Part shown: one piece after another, positions 1 to 7,918 of the stretch | How the letters are laid out: every line of letters starts with the position of its first letter | How positions within the stretch are numbered: position 1 is the first letter of the stretch | Assembly (NCBI GenBank): GCA_029975215.1 | Contig: JARKPO010000045.1 | Location: forward strand, 1-64,000 | DNA: 64,000 nucleotides | Direction: 5' to 3' | From: Levilinea sp. | GTDB lineage: Bacteria > Chloroflexota > Anaerolineae > Anaerolineales > Anaerolineaceae | Translations under genes and position numbers: made by a program | The notes under the pieces: model-generated | What the model was told of the DNA's origin: nothing | The model's database searches: none | The model's input: the letters and a program-made list of their open reading frames with translations, nothing else

Positions 1-204
1 TTACTGCGCCATTTGATTGGTCGCTTGGCCCAGGATTGGGCCAATTACCGGGTATTTGACTGGCAGGCCGAGGTTCCTTGGACCAATAACACCACCGAAC
101 AGGTGATTGGCAGAATGAAGATGCGAGCCAGGACGGTGCGAGGGTACAAGAATTGGCCAGGAATGGCCAGCGGATTAATGGCTGCGGGGGTCAGGATCCA
201 TTAG
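1..204 (+). mobile_element. Transposase C-terminal fragment (cut by window edge)
   Basis: The reading frame is open from base 1 and stops at 204, so this is the 3' end of a longer gene lying to the left. The encoded tail carries the motif WTNNTTEQVIGR followed by MKMRARTVRGYK. This resembles the C-terminal region of DDE-type transposases, where the glutamate of the NNxxE segment would be the last catalytic acid. The IS family cannot be fixed from about 67 residues. No terminal inverted repeat was seen in the 130 bases that follow. Whether the full gene is intact cannot be judged. Confidence 0.6.
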
Positions 205-335
205 GTTCCTTTGCCGAATATTCCCCAAAACCGTCTGCTGTTTGCATGCTAAATCACCAACCGACTTTGGGACAGACACGCAAAAAGAGGTGATTCGGCA
301 CAGCCGGAAAACTCAGGTATAATTTTTCTCAGAGG
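205..335 (+). promoter_or_regulatory. Intergenic region with a TATAAT -10 box for the YbhN-like gene
   Basis: A consensus TATAAT lies at 318-323, about 20 bases before the GTG start at 345, so a transcript would begin near 330 with a very short leader. No convincing -35 hexamer stands 16-18 bases upstream. The rest of the stretch shows no gene. Confidence 0.45.
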
Positions 336-344
336 TTGCCTTTC

Positions 345-1340
345 GTGAATGAGAAGAAGATTTCCCAACCGATCTTGCAACGGATGACCCCGGGTTTGAT
401 TTTGGGGTTTTTGGTGCTGCTGGGACTGGCCCTGATGGGGGATTTGCGTCAGGTGGGACAGGCAATGCGCACGTTTGACTGGCGGGTGTATCCGGCGGTG
501 CTAGGGCTGACTCTGTTCAATTACACTCTGCGCTTCGTCAAATGGCATTACTACCTGCATGTGATCGGCATTCACCACATTACCTGGGTTGAATCTCTGC
601 GGATGTTCGTGGGCGGATTCCCGCTGGCGATTACCCCTGGGAAGGTGGGCGAGGTGCTGAAGGGGGTGTGGATTAACCAGCGCAGCGGGCTGCCTGTGGC
701 GCGAGGGGTGTCGGTGGTGGCAGCAGAGCGCATCAGCGACGGGCTGGCGGTGATGGCTCTGTCGGTTCTGGGAGTGGTGGCCTACCCGCAATATTGGCCT
801 GCCTTTTTGGTGATTCTGGTGGGGCTGTTGGCGGTGCTGGTTTTGGCGCAGGTGCGGCCTGCGGCCATGTGGGCTTTGGGAGTGGGGGAACGCCTGCCGC
901 TGGTCAAACGTTTCATCGGCGCAGTGCGTGAGTTTTATGAAGGCAGCTACATGCTGTTTCAGCCTGCGCCGACGGCAGCGGCTGTGGGCCTGGGGACGAT
1001 CTCCTGGTTGGGCGAGGGGGTGGGGTTTTACTTCATCCTTACTGGTCTGGGGTTGGAGCCAAGCTGGCAGCTTCTTTCGCTGGCGGTGTTTATTTTGGCC
1101 TTTTCGACGGTTGTGGGGGCGGTTTCTGCGCTACCGGGGGGCATGGGCGCAGCAGAGGTCTCCATCGCGGGCATGCTGACCCTGCTGGGCGGGTTGGAAC
1201 CGGCGCAGGCCACGACCGCCACGGTCTTGATCCGGCTGGCGACGCTGTGGTTTGGGATCCTTCTGGGGTTGGGTGTGTGGGCTGTGTCACCGCAGCTTAT
1301 CGGTTTGAGGTCGGCGTATGACCCCTCTGCTCAAGATTGA
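345..1340 (+). CDS. YbhN/AglD-type flippase-like integral membrane protein (LPG synthase TM family)
   Basis: The 331-residue product is a polytopic membrane protein with about eight hydrophobic segments. It has features of the lysylphosphatidylglycerol-synthase transmembrane family: an NYTLRFVKWHYYL segment early on, FPLAITPGKVGEVLKG near residue 95, and ALPGGMGAAEVSIAGM near residue 260. These proteins are thought to move lipids or lipid-linked sugars, but the substrate here is unknown. It lacks the soluble aminoacyl-transferase domain of full MprF. I chose GTG at 345 because AGAGG at 331-335 lies nine bases upstream; a TTG at 336 would abut that site. The end overlaps the PHP gene by 23 bases, which suggests translational coupling. 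Confidence 0.75.
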   Translation: MNEKKISQPILQRMTPGLILGFLVLLGLALMGDLRQVGQAMRTFDWRVYPAVLGLTLFNYTLRFVKWHYYLHVIGIHHITWVESLRMFVGGFPLAITPGKVGEVLKGVWINQRSGLPVARGVSVVAAERISDGLAVMALSVLGVVAYPQYWPAFLVILVGLLAVLVLAQVRPAAMWALGVGERLPLVKRFIGAVREFYEGSYMLFQPAPTAAAVGLGTISWLGEGVGFYFILTGLGLEPSWQLLSLAVFILAFSTVVGAVSALPGGMGAAEVSIAGMLTLLGGLEPAQATTATVLIRLATLWFGILLGLGVWAVSPQLIGLRSAYDPSAQD

Positions 1341-1995
1341 ACTGCACTGTCATACCTATGCCTCCGGCGACAGCCTGGTGAGCCCGCGCGATTTGTTGGA
1401 TGAGGCGCGGCGCAAGGGCGTGGACCGGTTGGCGATCACCGATCACAACGAGATTTGGGCGGCTTTGGAAGCCCAGCAGATGGACCCTGAACGGGTGATT
1501 GTGGGGGAAGAGATTCTGACCACAAAAGGCGAACTGCTGGCGTTTTTTGTGAAGGAAAAAGTGCCGCGGGGGCTGAAGCCCGAAGCGGCGATTGAGCGGC
1601 TGCGGGAACAAGGGGCTTACATCAGCGTATCGCATCCCTTTGACCGGCAGCGACACGGGTGGGCGCTGGCGGATTTGGAGGCAATTGCGCCGCTGGTGGA
1701 CGCAGTGGAGGTGTTTAACGCGCGCTGTGTGCTGCCGCAGATTAACCGCAGCGCTTACGTCTTTGCTGTGGCGCATCAGTTGGCGGGCACGGTGGGTTCG
1801 GATGCGCACCTGCTGTGGGAAGTGGGGCGGGCTGCGCTGCGGGTGCGGCCGTTTGCGACGCGGGATGAATTCGCCGAGGCTGTGCGCAGCGGGCAGATGG
1901 AAGGCCGGATTTCGCCGCTGTGGGTGCGTTTTGGCTCGCTTTTTGCCAAAAGCCAAAAGCGTTTGGTCAAAGCTCTTGACGCCCGGCGAAGGTAG
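1318..1995 (+). CDS. PHP-domain phosphoesterase
   Basis: The 225-residue protein has the PHP (polymerase and histidinol phosphatase) metal-binding pattern. ELHCHTYASGDS near the N-terminus gives the HxH motif, AITDHNEIWA supplies the DH pair, GEEI a glutamate, SHPFDRQRHGW later histidines and GSDAHLLWEVG the final D-x-H. It is therefore probably a metal-dependent phosphoesterase of the TrpH/YciV type, cleaving small nucleotide or phosphate-ester substrates in the cytoplasm. Start ATG 1318 has GAGG seven bases upstream and overlaps the preceding membrane protein gene. The tRNA-Leu promoter lies within its last codons. The exact substrate is unknown. Confidence 0.75.
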   Translation: MTPLLKIELHCHTYASGDSLVSPRDLLDEARRKGVDRLAITDHNEIWAALEAQQMDPERVIVGEEILTTKGELLAFFVKEKVPRGLKPEAAIERLREQGAYISVSHPFDRQRHGWALADLEAIAPLVDAVEVFNARCVLPQINRSAYVFAVAHQLAGTVGSDAHLLWEVGRAALRVRPFATRDEFAEAVRSGQMEGRISPLWVRFGSLFAKSQKRLVKALDARRR

Positions 1996-2003
1996 AATAC
2001 AAT
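1976..2003 (+). promoter_or_regulatory. Sigma-70 type promoter of tRNA-Leu(UAA)
   Basis: TTGACG at 1976-1981 and TACAAT at 1998-2003 are separated by 16 bases. Transcription would begin close to 2010, just before the mature tRNA at 2014. The -35 box lies inside the coding end of the PHP gene. Confidence 0.75.
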
Positions 2004-2013
2004 AAGAGGGTAT

Positions 2014-2100
2014 GGGGCGATGGCGGAATAGGCAGACGCAGCAGACTTAAAATCTGCCGGCCGTAAGGCTGTGTGGGTTCGACCCCCACTCGCCCCACCA
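2014..2100 (+). tRNA. tRNA-Leu (anticodon UAA), CCA encoded
   Basis: The acceptor stem ggggcga (2014-2020) pairs with tcgcccc (2090-2096). The discriminator is A at 2097 and CCA is encoded at 2098-2100. The anticodon arm gcaga-cttaaaa-tctgc places TAA at 2048-2050. A long variable arm is typical of class II tRNAs, and the D arm carries the leucine-like GGCGGAATAGGCAGAC pattern. Confidence 0.93.
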
Positions 2101-2118
2101 AATATGGAGAAGGCAAAT

Positions 2119-2142
2119 TATCCGACCGCGAGGCCGGATAAG
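2119..2142 (-). terminator. Likely terminator of the DMT transporter gene
   Basis: TTATCCG (2119-2125) pairs with CGGATAA (2136-2142), closing a short GC stem with a GCGA loop. Read on the minus strand the hairpin follows the transporter stop and is followed by TTTGCCTTC. The short T run makes this a moderate call. Confidence 0.5.
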
Positions 2143-2160
2143 CGCATTAAAGGGGGTAAA

Positions 2161-3021
2161 TCAGCGTGAGATCAGGTAGATGCTGAGCAGGATGAGCAGG
2201 CTGCCGATGATGGAGGCCAGGGTCAGGGGTTCCTGATAGAGCAGAATGCCGATGAGCACGCCGCTGACCGGTTCGAGGATGGCGACGACGCTGACCACCT
2301 GGGCTTTGAGTTTTTGCAGGGAGACGAAATACAGAAAGCTGGCGATGCCGAGGGAGATGACCCCCAGAGGGATGAGCACGGGCAGGTTGGAGCGCACCGT
2401 ATCCCAGGAACCTTGCAGGGCGAAGGGCAGCAGCAGCAGCGAGGCCACGCCCGTGTTCCAAAAGGTCTGGGTGAAGCCCGAGGCTTTGCCGCGCAGAAAG
2501 CGGCTGAAGAGCATGGTGAGGGCGTAGGTGAAGCCAGAAAGCACCCCGGCCAGGATGCCGGAAAGGGAATCCAGGGTGAGGCCTTTTTCCAGCACACCGG
2601 TGATGAGCAGGATGCCCACCAGGATGAGGGCCAGAGAATGCCAGGTGAAGCGCGGGCGGGCTTCTTTCAGGAACCAGGGGGCCAGGAAGGCGATGTAGAT
2701 GGGGGCGGAATTGACCAGCAGGGCGGAGTTGGCGGCGGTGGTGTGCTGGACGGCGAAGATGTACAGGGCGGCGGTGAGGCCCATGGCCAGCCCGGAGGCT
2801 ACCAACGCCCAGACGCCGGAGCGGTAGCGGGAAAACTCAAACGGTTCGCGAAAACGGATGAGCAGCAGGCAGAAGAAGAGAAAAGCGAAGAAGGCCCGAA
2901 AGAAGGCGATGCTCATAGCACCCATGTCGTGAGTCAGGCGGGTGAAGATGATCAGCGTGCTGTAGCATAGGGCACCGAGGGCAACCAGGCCGATGCTGCG
3001 CCAGGGGGTCGAGGTGGACAT
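2161..3021 (-). CDS. EamA/DMT-superfamily transporter
   Basis: The 286-residue protein has about ten hydrophobic helices arranged as two repeated EamA units. Features include VALGALCYSTLIIFTRL at the N-terminus, the helix-4 signature around TAALYIFAVQHTTAANSALL, and LEPVSGVLIGILLYQEPLT in the second repeat. Family members move metabolites such as amino acids or purines across the inner membrane; the substrate cannot be read here. The ATG start is preceded on the minus strand by AAGGA eight bases away. Sequence reading TATAAT on the minus strand (3053-3058) sits about 30 bases upstream and is a plausible -10 box. It is transcribed divergently from fhs. Confidence 0.8.
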   Translation of the reverse strand: MSTSTPWRSIGLVALGALCYSTLIIFTRLTHDMGAMSIAFFRAFFAFLFFCLLLIRFREPFEFSRYRSGVWALVASGLAMGLTAALYIFAVQHTTAANSALLVNSAPIYIAFLAPWFLKEARPRFTWHSLALILVGILLITGVLEKGLTLDSLSGILAGVLSGFTYALTMLFSRFLRGKASGFTQTFWNTGVASLLLLPFALQGSWDTVRSNLPVLIPLGVISLGIASFLYFVSLQKLKAQVVSVVAILEPVSGVLIGILLYQEPLTLASIIGSLLILLSIYLISR

Positions 3022-3154
3022 GAAGGCGATCCTTTCGAGTGTCAGTGGCCTGATTATACTTCAAAAGGAAGCGATACTGCGTATAGTCCTATGGTTGTTC
3101 GGATGTCTGAGCAATATTGGAGAAAATCAGTAAAAATTCCCGTGAACGGCGGGC

Positions 3155-3183
3155 TTGCGTTTCTTTTCGAGTTGAACGATAAT
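3155..3183 (+). promoter_or_regulatory. Putative fhs promoter
   Basis: TTGCGT at 3155-3160 and GATAAT at 3178-3183 are spaced by 17 bases. A start near 3190 would give fhs a leader of about 130 nucleotides, in which the complementary segments described at 3199-3290 lie. Confidence 0.5.
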
Positions 3184-3198
3184 TAGCCTATCGGCATT

Positions 3199-3290
3199 GG
3201 GGTGAGGTATTGTCAGACAACTCGCCCGCGCAACCGAACACAAGACAGGGTTTCCCTAGAGCGATACTTACTGTCTGAAACCCTCTCCCT
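3199..3290 (+). other. Structured fhs leader with mutually exclusive helices
   Basis: AGGGTTTC (3247-3254) is a perfect complement of GAAACCCT (3277-3284). AGACAG (3243-3248) is also complementary to CTGTCT (3271-3276), using overlapping bases. GGGGTGAGG (3199-3207) could pair, with one mismatch, with CCTCTCCCT (3282-3290). These helices cannot all form together. No T run follows, so a terminator is not obvious; control at the ribosome site (AAAGGAAAG near 3306) would be more likely. I do not recognise a known riboswitch class here. No gene lies in 3022-3319. Confidence 0.4.
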
Positions 3291-3319
3291 ATTCTAAAAG
3301 AGCAGAAAGGAAAGCCAGG

Positions 3320-5248
3320 ATGAGTGCAGAAAAACGACCTTCCGCAGCGCGCCCATTTACCCCTATTCAGTTAAAACGCAGAACGCCGGTGCCCTCGGAC
3401 ATCGAGATTGCCCAGGAATCGGACATTAAACCGATCAGCGATGTGGCGGCAGAACTGGGCCTTCTCCCCGAAGAGATCGAGTTTTATGGGCCGTACAAAG
3501 CCAAAGTGAAATTGGAAGTGTTGGACCGCCTGGCGAACGTGCCTGACGGCAAGTACATTGACGTTACGGCCATCACGCCCACCCCGCTGGGAGAGGGCAA
3601 AACGACCACGACGGTGGGCTTGAGCCAGGCCTTGGGCGCTCACCTGGGGTATCGGGTGGTTACCGCCATCCGTCAACCCAGCCAGGGGCCGACCTTTGGG
3701 ATTAAGGGCGGGGCTGCTGGCGGCGGATACAGCCAGGTGATCCCGATGGAAGATTTTAACCTGCACCTGACTGGCGATATTCACGCCATCACCGCGGCGC
3801 ACAACCTGGTGGCGGCGGCGATTGATGTGCGTATGCTGCACGAATCGCAGGCGACGGACGAACAGTTGTTTGATCGCCTGATGCCCAAAAATAAGAACGG
3901 CAAGCGCACCTTTGGGCGCGGGTTGGTGGGCCGTTTGAAACGCTTGGGAATTGATAAGACTGATCCGGACGATTTGACCCCTGAAGAACGACGCAAACTG
4001 TGCCGTCTGGATATTGACCCGGCCACGATCACCTGGCGGCGGGTGCTGGATACCAGCGACCGCTTCCTGCGCGGGGTGACGGTGGGGCGCGGGCCGAACG
4101 AAACTGGTCACGAGCGTGAGACGGGCTTTGACATCACCGTGGCGTCGGAAATTATGGCCGTGCTGGCGCTGACCACGGGTCTGGCAGATATGCGCGAGCG
4201 CTTCAGTAAGATTGTGATCGGTTTGGACAAAGCCGGCAACGCGGTGAGCTGCGACGACCTGGGTGTGGCGGGCGCGATGACGGTGCTGATGCGCGATGCG
4301 ATCAAGCCCAACCTGATGCAAACTCTGGAAGGCACGCCGGTGTTTGTGCACGCAGGGCCGTTTGCCAATATCGCCCACGGTAACAGCTCAATTTTGGCGG
4401 ACAAGATCGGCCTGAAACTGGCTGATTTTGTGGTGACGGAGTCCGGCTTTGGGGCCGACATGGGCATGGAAAAGTTCTTCGACATCAAATGCCGCTATTC
4501 TGGCCTGATCCCGAATGTGGTGGTTTTGGTGGCGACGGTGCGCGCGCTGAAGATGCACGGAGGCGGCCCCAAGGTGGTGGCTGGCAAACCGTTGGATACA
4601 GCCTATACTCAAGAAAACCTGGAATTGCTGCGGGCGGGCATTCCCAACCTGCTGCACCACATTCAATCGGCGCGCAAATTTGGTATTCCGGTGGTGGTGG
4701 CTGTGAACAGCTTCGCCACAGATACCGAAGCCGAATTGGAATTGATTCGCAAAATGTCCATTGAAGAGGGTGGGGCGGTGGATGCGGTGGTAAGCCGCCA
4801 TTGGGAATTTGGCGGCGAAGGCGCTGTGGATTTGGCCAAGGCGGTGGTGAAGGCGTCTGAGATGCCGTCGCAGTTCAAGTTCCTCTATCCGCTGGAATGG
4901 ACGATCAAGCAGAAAATTGAGACCATCGCTCGGGAAATTTACGGAGCAGACGGCGTGGATTATACGGAACTGGCGGAGCAGCGCATTGAGGAATATACAC
5001 GCCTGGGCTTCGACAAACTGCCTATCTGCATGGCGAAGACTCATCTGAGCCTAAGCCACGATGCGACCCTGAAGGGTGTGCCGAAAGGCTTCCGCATCCC
5101 GATCCGGGATGTGCGCGCTTCGGTGGGGGCAGGTTTTATCTACCCGCTGCTGGGTGAGATGAGCACCATGCCTGGGCTGCCGACGCGGCCGGCCTTCTAT
5201 GATGTGGATCTGGATCTGGAGACGGGGCGGGTTACCGGCCTGTTCTAA
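3320..5248 (+). CDS. fhs: Formate-tetrahydrofolate ligase
   Basis: The enzyme joins formate to tetrahydrofolate using ATP to give 10-formyl-THF, feeding one-carbon metabolism and, in acetogens, the methyl branch of the Wood-Ljungdahl pathway. The P-loop [16 protein letters not shown] lies near residue 88. [20 protein letters not shown] and [12 protein letters not shown] follow directly. [24 protein letters not shown] and the C-terminal [20 protein letters not shown] are family hallmarks. At 642 residues it is longer than the usual 555-560 of bacterial enzymes, owing to an N-terminal extension and an insertion near residues 190-230, resembling the synthetase domain of eukaryotic C1-THF synthases. 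ATG 3320 is preceded by AAAGGAAAG. It is a single-gene unit ending in a strong terminator. Confidence 0.96.
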   Translation: MSAEKRPSAARPFTPIQLKRRTPVPSDIEIAQESDIKPISDVAAELGLLPEEIEFYGPYKAKVKLEVLDRLANVPDGKYIDVTAITPTPLGEGKTTTTVGLSQALGAHLGYRVVTAIRQPSQGPTFGIKGGAAGGGYSQVIPMEDFNLHLTGDIHAITAAHNLVAAAIDVRMLHESQATDEQLFDRLMPKNKNGKRTFGRGLVGRLKRLGIDKTDPDDLTPEERRKLCRLDIDPATITWRRVLDTSDRFLRGVTVGRGPNETGHERETGFDITVASEIMAVLALTTGLADMRERFSKIVIGLDKAGNAVSCDDLGVAGAMTVLMRDAIKPNLMQTLEGTPVFVHAGPFANIAHGNSSILADKIGLKLADFVVTESGFGADMGMEKFFDIKCRYSGLIPNVVVLVATVRALKMHGGGPKVVAGKPLDTAYTQENLELLRAGIPNLLHHIQSARKFGIPVVVAVNSFATDTEAELELIRKMSIEEGGAVDAVVSRHWEFGGEGAVDLAKAVVKASEMPSQFKFLYPLEWTIKQKIETIAREIYGADGVDYTELAEQRIEEYTRLGFDKLPICMAKTHLSLSHDATLKGVPKGFRIPIRDVRASVGAGFIYPLLGEMSTMPGLPTRPAFYDVDLDLETGRVTGLF

Positions 5249-5265
5249 ACCTACAGATGAGATCA

Positions 5266-5305
5266 GCCCTCCCCACAACTAAGAATGTGGGGAGGGCTTG
5301 TTTGT
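5266..5305 (+). terminator. Rho-independent terminator of fhs
   Basis: GCCCTCCCCACA (5266-5277) pairs perfectly with TGTGGGGAGGGC (5286-5297) across an eight-base loop and is followed by TTGTTTGT. The 12-bp stem directly follows the fhs stop codon. Confidence 0.9.
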
Positions 5306-5367
5306 GAACCATTTTGGGGGTTGACGTACAATGTGAAAACTGCTTGAGGGCTGTGAAAATTTGAATA

Positions 5368-5376
5368 TGGTATAAT
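5368..5376 (+). promoter_or_regulatory. Extended -10 promoter of the mre-min cluster
   Basis: TGG-TATAAT at 5368-5376 is an extended -10 element 62 bases before the mreB start. No good -35 hexamer is present at the normal distance, which fits an extended -10 promoter. Confidence 0.6.
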
Positions 5377-5437
5377 TTTCGCGAGTTAATCATCAACGCC
5401 GAGCATTTCAGCGCCTTCGGGCACGTAGGAGAACAAT

Positions 5438-6496
5438 TTGGCATTTAATCCATTTAGTTGGCTGCTAGCCCTATTTTCCCTGGACATTGGCATTGACCTG
5501 GGGACTGCCAACACATTGGTTTATGTTCGTGGTAAAGGGATCGTAATTAATGAACCATCCTGGGTGGCGATTGAAAAACGCAGCCGCAAGCCGCGCTGGA
5601 TTGGTTCGCAGGCCAAGGAAATGGTGGGACGCACCCCGGCGGATGTGATTGCGATTCGCCCCCTGCGGGATGGGGTCATCTCAGAATTTGACATTACCCA
5701 GGCCATGCTGGATTATTTTATTGGACGCGTGCACCAGCAGACCGTGGTTCCACTGCCGCAGCCGCGGGTAGTGATTGGCATCCCCTCGGGGGCGACGGAA
5801 GTGGAAAAGAAAGCGGTCTTAGACGCAGCCATGAAATCAGCGCGGGAAACCTATTTGGTGGAAGAACCGCGGGCAGCGGCGCTGGGGGCTGGACTGCCGG
5901 TGATGGACATCCGCGGGACGATGGTTGTGGATATCGGCGGAGGCACAACGGAAGTGGCCTTGCTGGCGATGGGGGGCGTGGTGGTTTCACGTTCGCTGCG
6001 TGTGGCGGGCGACGAGATGGATCAAGATATTGTCACCTACATCCGCAACAAATACAATCTGTTCATCGGCGAACGCATGGCAGAACAGGTGAAGGTGACG
6101 ATTGGCAGCGCTTACCCATTGCCGACTGAAAAAACGATGACCGTGCGCGGTCGGAATTTGGTAAACGGCCTGCCGGAAGCCATGGAAATCTCTTCCGTGG
6201 AGATCCGTGAGGCCATTTCTGGATCGGTGCAGGTGATTGTGGATACAATCAAAGACGCCCTGGATGAGGCCCCGCCGGAGACGGTGGCGGATCTTTTGGA
6301 AACGGGCATTTGCCTGGCGGGGGGCGGGGCGCTGCTGCAAGGGCTGGCTGAGCGGCTGTCAGATGAGCTGAATGTGCGCGTGTGGGTGGCGGAAGACCCG
6401 CTGACTTGCGTGGCGCGTGGTGCGGGGATGATCCTGGAGAATTTGGATCTGTACCGCGACTTTTTGGTACCGCTGGACCGCGGCGGATACCGATAA
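5438..6496 (+). CDS. mreB: Rod-shape-determining actin homologue MreB
   Basis: MreB polymerises along the membrane and guides lateral cell-wall synthesis. The 352-residue protein shows the actin-fold phosphate loops: DIGIDLGTANTLVYVRGKGI near residue 15, VVDIGGGTTEVALL near residue 168 and GICLAGGGALLQGL near residue 290. VVIGIPSGATEVEKKAV and VEEPRAAALGAGLPV are further MreB signatures. The start is TTG 5438, supported by AGGAG at 5427-5431 six bases upstream. The hydrophobic MAFNPFSWLLALF end could serve as a membrane anchor. It heads a collinear block with mreC, mreD, mrdA and rodA. Confidence 0.96.
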   Translation: MAFNPFSWLLALFSLDIGIDLGTANTLVYVRGKGIVINEPSWVAIEKRSRKPRWIGSQAKEMVGRTPADVIAIRPLRDGVISEFDITQAMLDYFIGRVHQQTVVPLPQPRVVIGIPSGATEVEKKAVLDAAMKSARETYLVEEPRAAALGAGLPVMDIRGTMVVDIGGGTTEVALLAMGGVVVSRSLRVAGDEMDQDIVTYIRNKYNLFIGERMAEQVKVTIGSAYPLPTEKTMTVRGRNLVNGLPEAMEISSVEIREAISGSVQVIVDTIKDALDEAPPETVADLLETGICLAGGGALLQGLAERLSDELNVRVWVAEDPLTCVARGAGMILENLDLYRDFLVPLDRGGYR

Positions 6497-6536
6497 TCGA
6501 ACACTTTCTGCGCACCTGTATGGGTAAAGGGTGCGA

Positions 6537-7415
6537 ATGGGTTGTACGAAGCAGGTTCTGAACCTTACGATGCAAAAATTTCTACCGCGAAATTTGCAGA
6601 CGATTGCCGTTGCGCTCTTGGTTGCGGGGATCATCTTCCTGGGCTTCAGCGGCTACCTGAATACGGTAACCAGCTCGGCTTTATCTCCGGTGGTTGGGAT
6701 CCAGAGCTGGATTTCGAGCCGCTACCTGGCTGTGGTGGAGTTCATCACCGTACCACGAGATGTGGCCACGCTGCGCGCGCGCAACGCGGAGCTGGAAAGC
6801 CAGGTGTTTAACCTTCAGGCGCGGGTGGTGGACCTGGAACAGCAGCTGCGCGAGGCCCAGGTGTTGTATGCGCTTTTGGATTTTGCACGTTCTCGACCCG
6901 AAAATCAATATGTAGCCGCCGCGGTGATTGGCCGCGACCCCAGCCCATTTCTCCATTACATTTTCATTGATCACGGTTCGGATGACGGACTACGGCACGG
7001 CATGCCTGTGGTCACGGAGCAAGGCCTGGTGGGGCGCGTAGACGCGGTGACGGCGCGGGCGGCGCGCGTGCAGCTGATCACAGATCCGGCGACAGTTGTG
7101 AACGTGCGGCTGCAATCGCAGGATGTGGACGTGATGCTGACCGGTTCGATCACGGGGGACGTGAACCTGGAAATGATCCCGCAGGATATGGAGATGAAAC
7201 CTGGGGAACTGATTTTGACCTCCGGTTTGGGCGGCTCTTATCCGCAGGACGTGGTGGTGGGACAGGTGGTGAGTGCGCGCAAGCGGGAAAACGACCTGTT
7301 CCAAAGCGCATCGGTGCAGCCGGTGGTGGATTTTCGCAATTTGCGGGCGGTTTTGGTGATTACCAACTTCCGACCCGTGGATATCGGCCCGTTGACGCCG
7401 AATCAAAACCCCTGA
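6537..7415 (+). CDS. mreC: Rod-shape-determining protein MreC
   Basis: MreC is a bitopic protein that links MreB filaments to the extracytoplasmic wall-synthesis machinery. This 292-residue form has one membrane segment after LQTIAVALLVAGIIFLGF, then a coiled coil of about 45 residues (LRARNAELESQVFNLQARV onwards), then the beta-rich MreC domain with VIGRDPSPFLHYIFIDHG and EQGLVGRVDAV. ATG 6537 is preferred over GTG 6531 because AAAGG at 6526-6530 is six bases upstream of it; an ATG at 6570 is another possibility. It is followed after two bases by mreD. Confidence 0.93.
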   Translation: MGCTKQVLNLTMQKFLPRNLQTIAVALLVAGIIFLGFSGYLNTVTSSALSPVVGIQSWISSRYLAVVEFITVPRDVATLRARNAELESQVFNLQARVVDLEQQLREAQVLYALLDFARSRPENQYVAAAVIGRDPSPFLHYIFIDHGSDDGLRHGMPVVTEQGLVGRVDAVTARAARVQLITDPATVVNVRLQSQDVDVMLTGSITGDVNLEMIPQDMEMKPGELILTSGLGGSYPQDVVVGQVVSARKRENDLFQSASVQPVVDFRNLRAVLVITNFRPVDIGPLTPNQNP

Positions 7416-7417
7416 GT

Positions 7418-7918
7418 ATGGACTATCTGCTGGCGCTGCCTGTTTTTGCTTTTCTGCTGATGCTGCAAACCGCCATCATCAGCCGCCTTCAGCTGCTGCA
7501 TGGTGCGGCGGATATCATCTTGCTGGTGGTGGCAGCCTGGGCATTGCAGGAGCGGGTGCGCTCAGGGTGGATTTGGGCGGTGGTTGCGGGTGTTCTGGTG
7601 AGTGCGGTAACGGCACTGCCGCTGTTTACCCCTCTGGCGGGGTATTTAATGGTAACAGTTTTGGCACGCATCCTACAACGGCGAGTCTGGAAAGTGCCGA
7701 TTTTGACGATGTTTATTGTCGCATTTTTCGGTACAATAGGTTACCAGTTTCTGTCGTTGGTGGCCTTGAAAGCTACGGGCGTGCCGCTGGGTTGGCTGGA
7801 ATCACTCACAAATGTGATTATGCCCAGCGCGCTGCTCAACTTATTGTTTGCGCTGCCGGTATATGCGCTGGTGAGCGATTTGGCTCAATCGGTGAATGCA
7901 AGTGAGGTGGATGAATGA
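7418..7918 (+). CDS. mreD: Rod-shape-determining protein MreD
   Basis: This 166-residue protein is almost wholly hydrophobic, with about five membrane helices. It sits between mreC and the PBP2 gene, which is the normal place for MreD, a membrane partner of MreC in the elongation complex. MreD sequences are poorly conserved, so the call rests on length, topology and position. No clear ribosome binding site precedes ATG 7418, which starts two bases after the mreC stop, suggesting coupled translation. Its stop overlaps the next start by four bases (ATGA). Confidence 0.88.
   Translation: MDYLLALPVFAFLLMLQTAIISRLQLLHGAADIILLVVAAWALQERVRSGWIWAVVAGVLVSAVTALPLFTPLAGYLMVTVLARILQRRVWKVPILTMFIVAFFGTIGYQFLSLVALKATGVPLGWLESLTNVIMPSALLNLLFALPVYALVSDLAQSVNASEVDE

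Noticed and set aside
3190-3319. ZTP (pfl) or THF riboswitch upstream of fhs
   Set aside because: These classes often precede fhs, but the expected conserved segments (for ZTP a CCGCCUGGGC-type hairpin) are not present.
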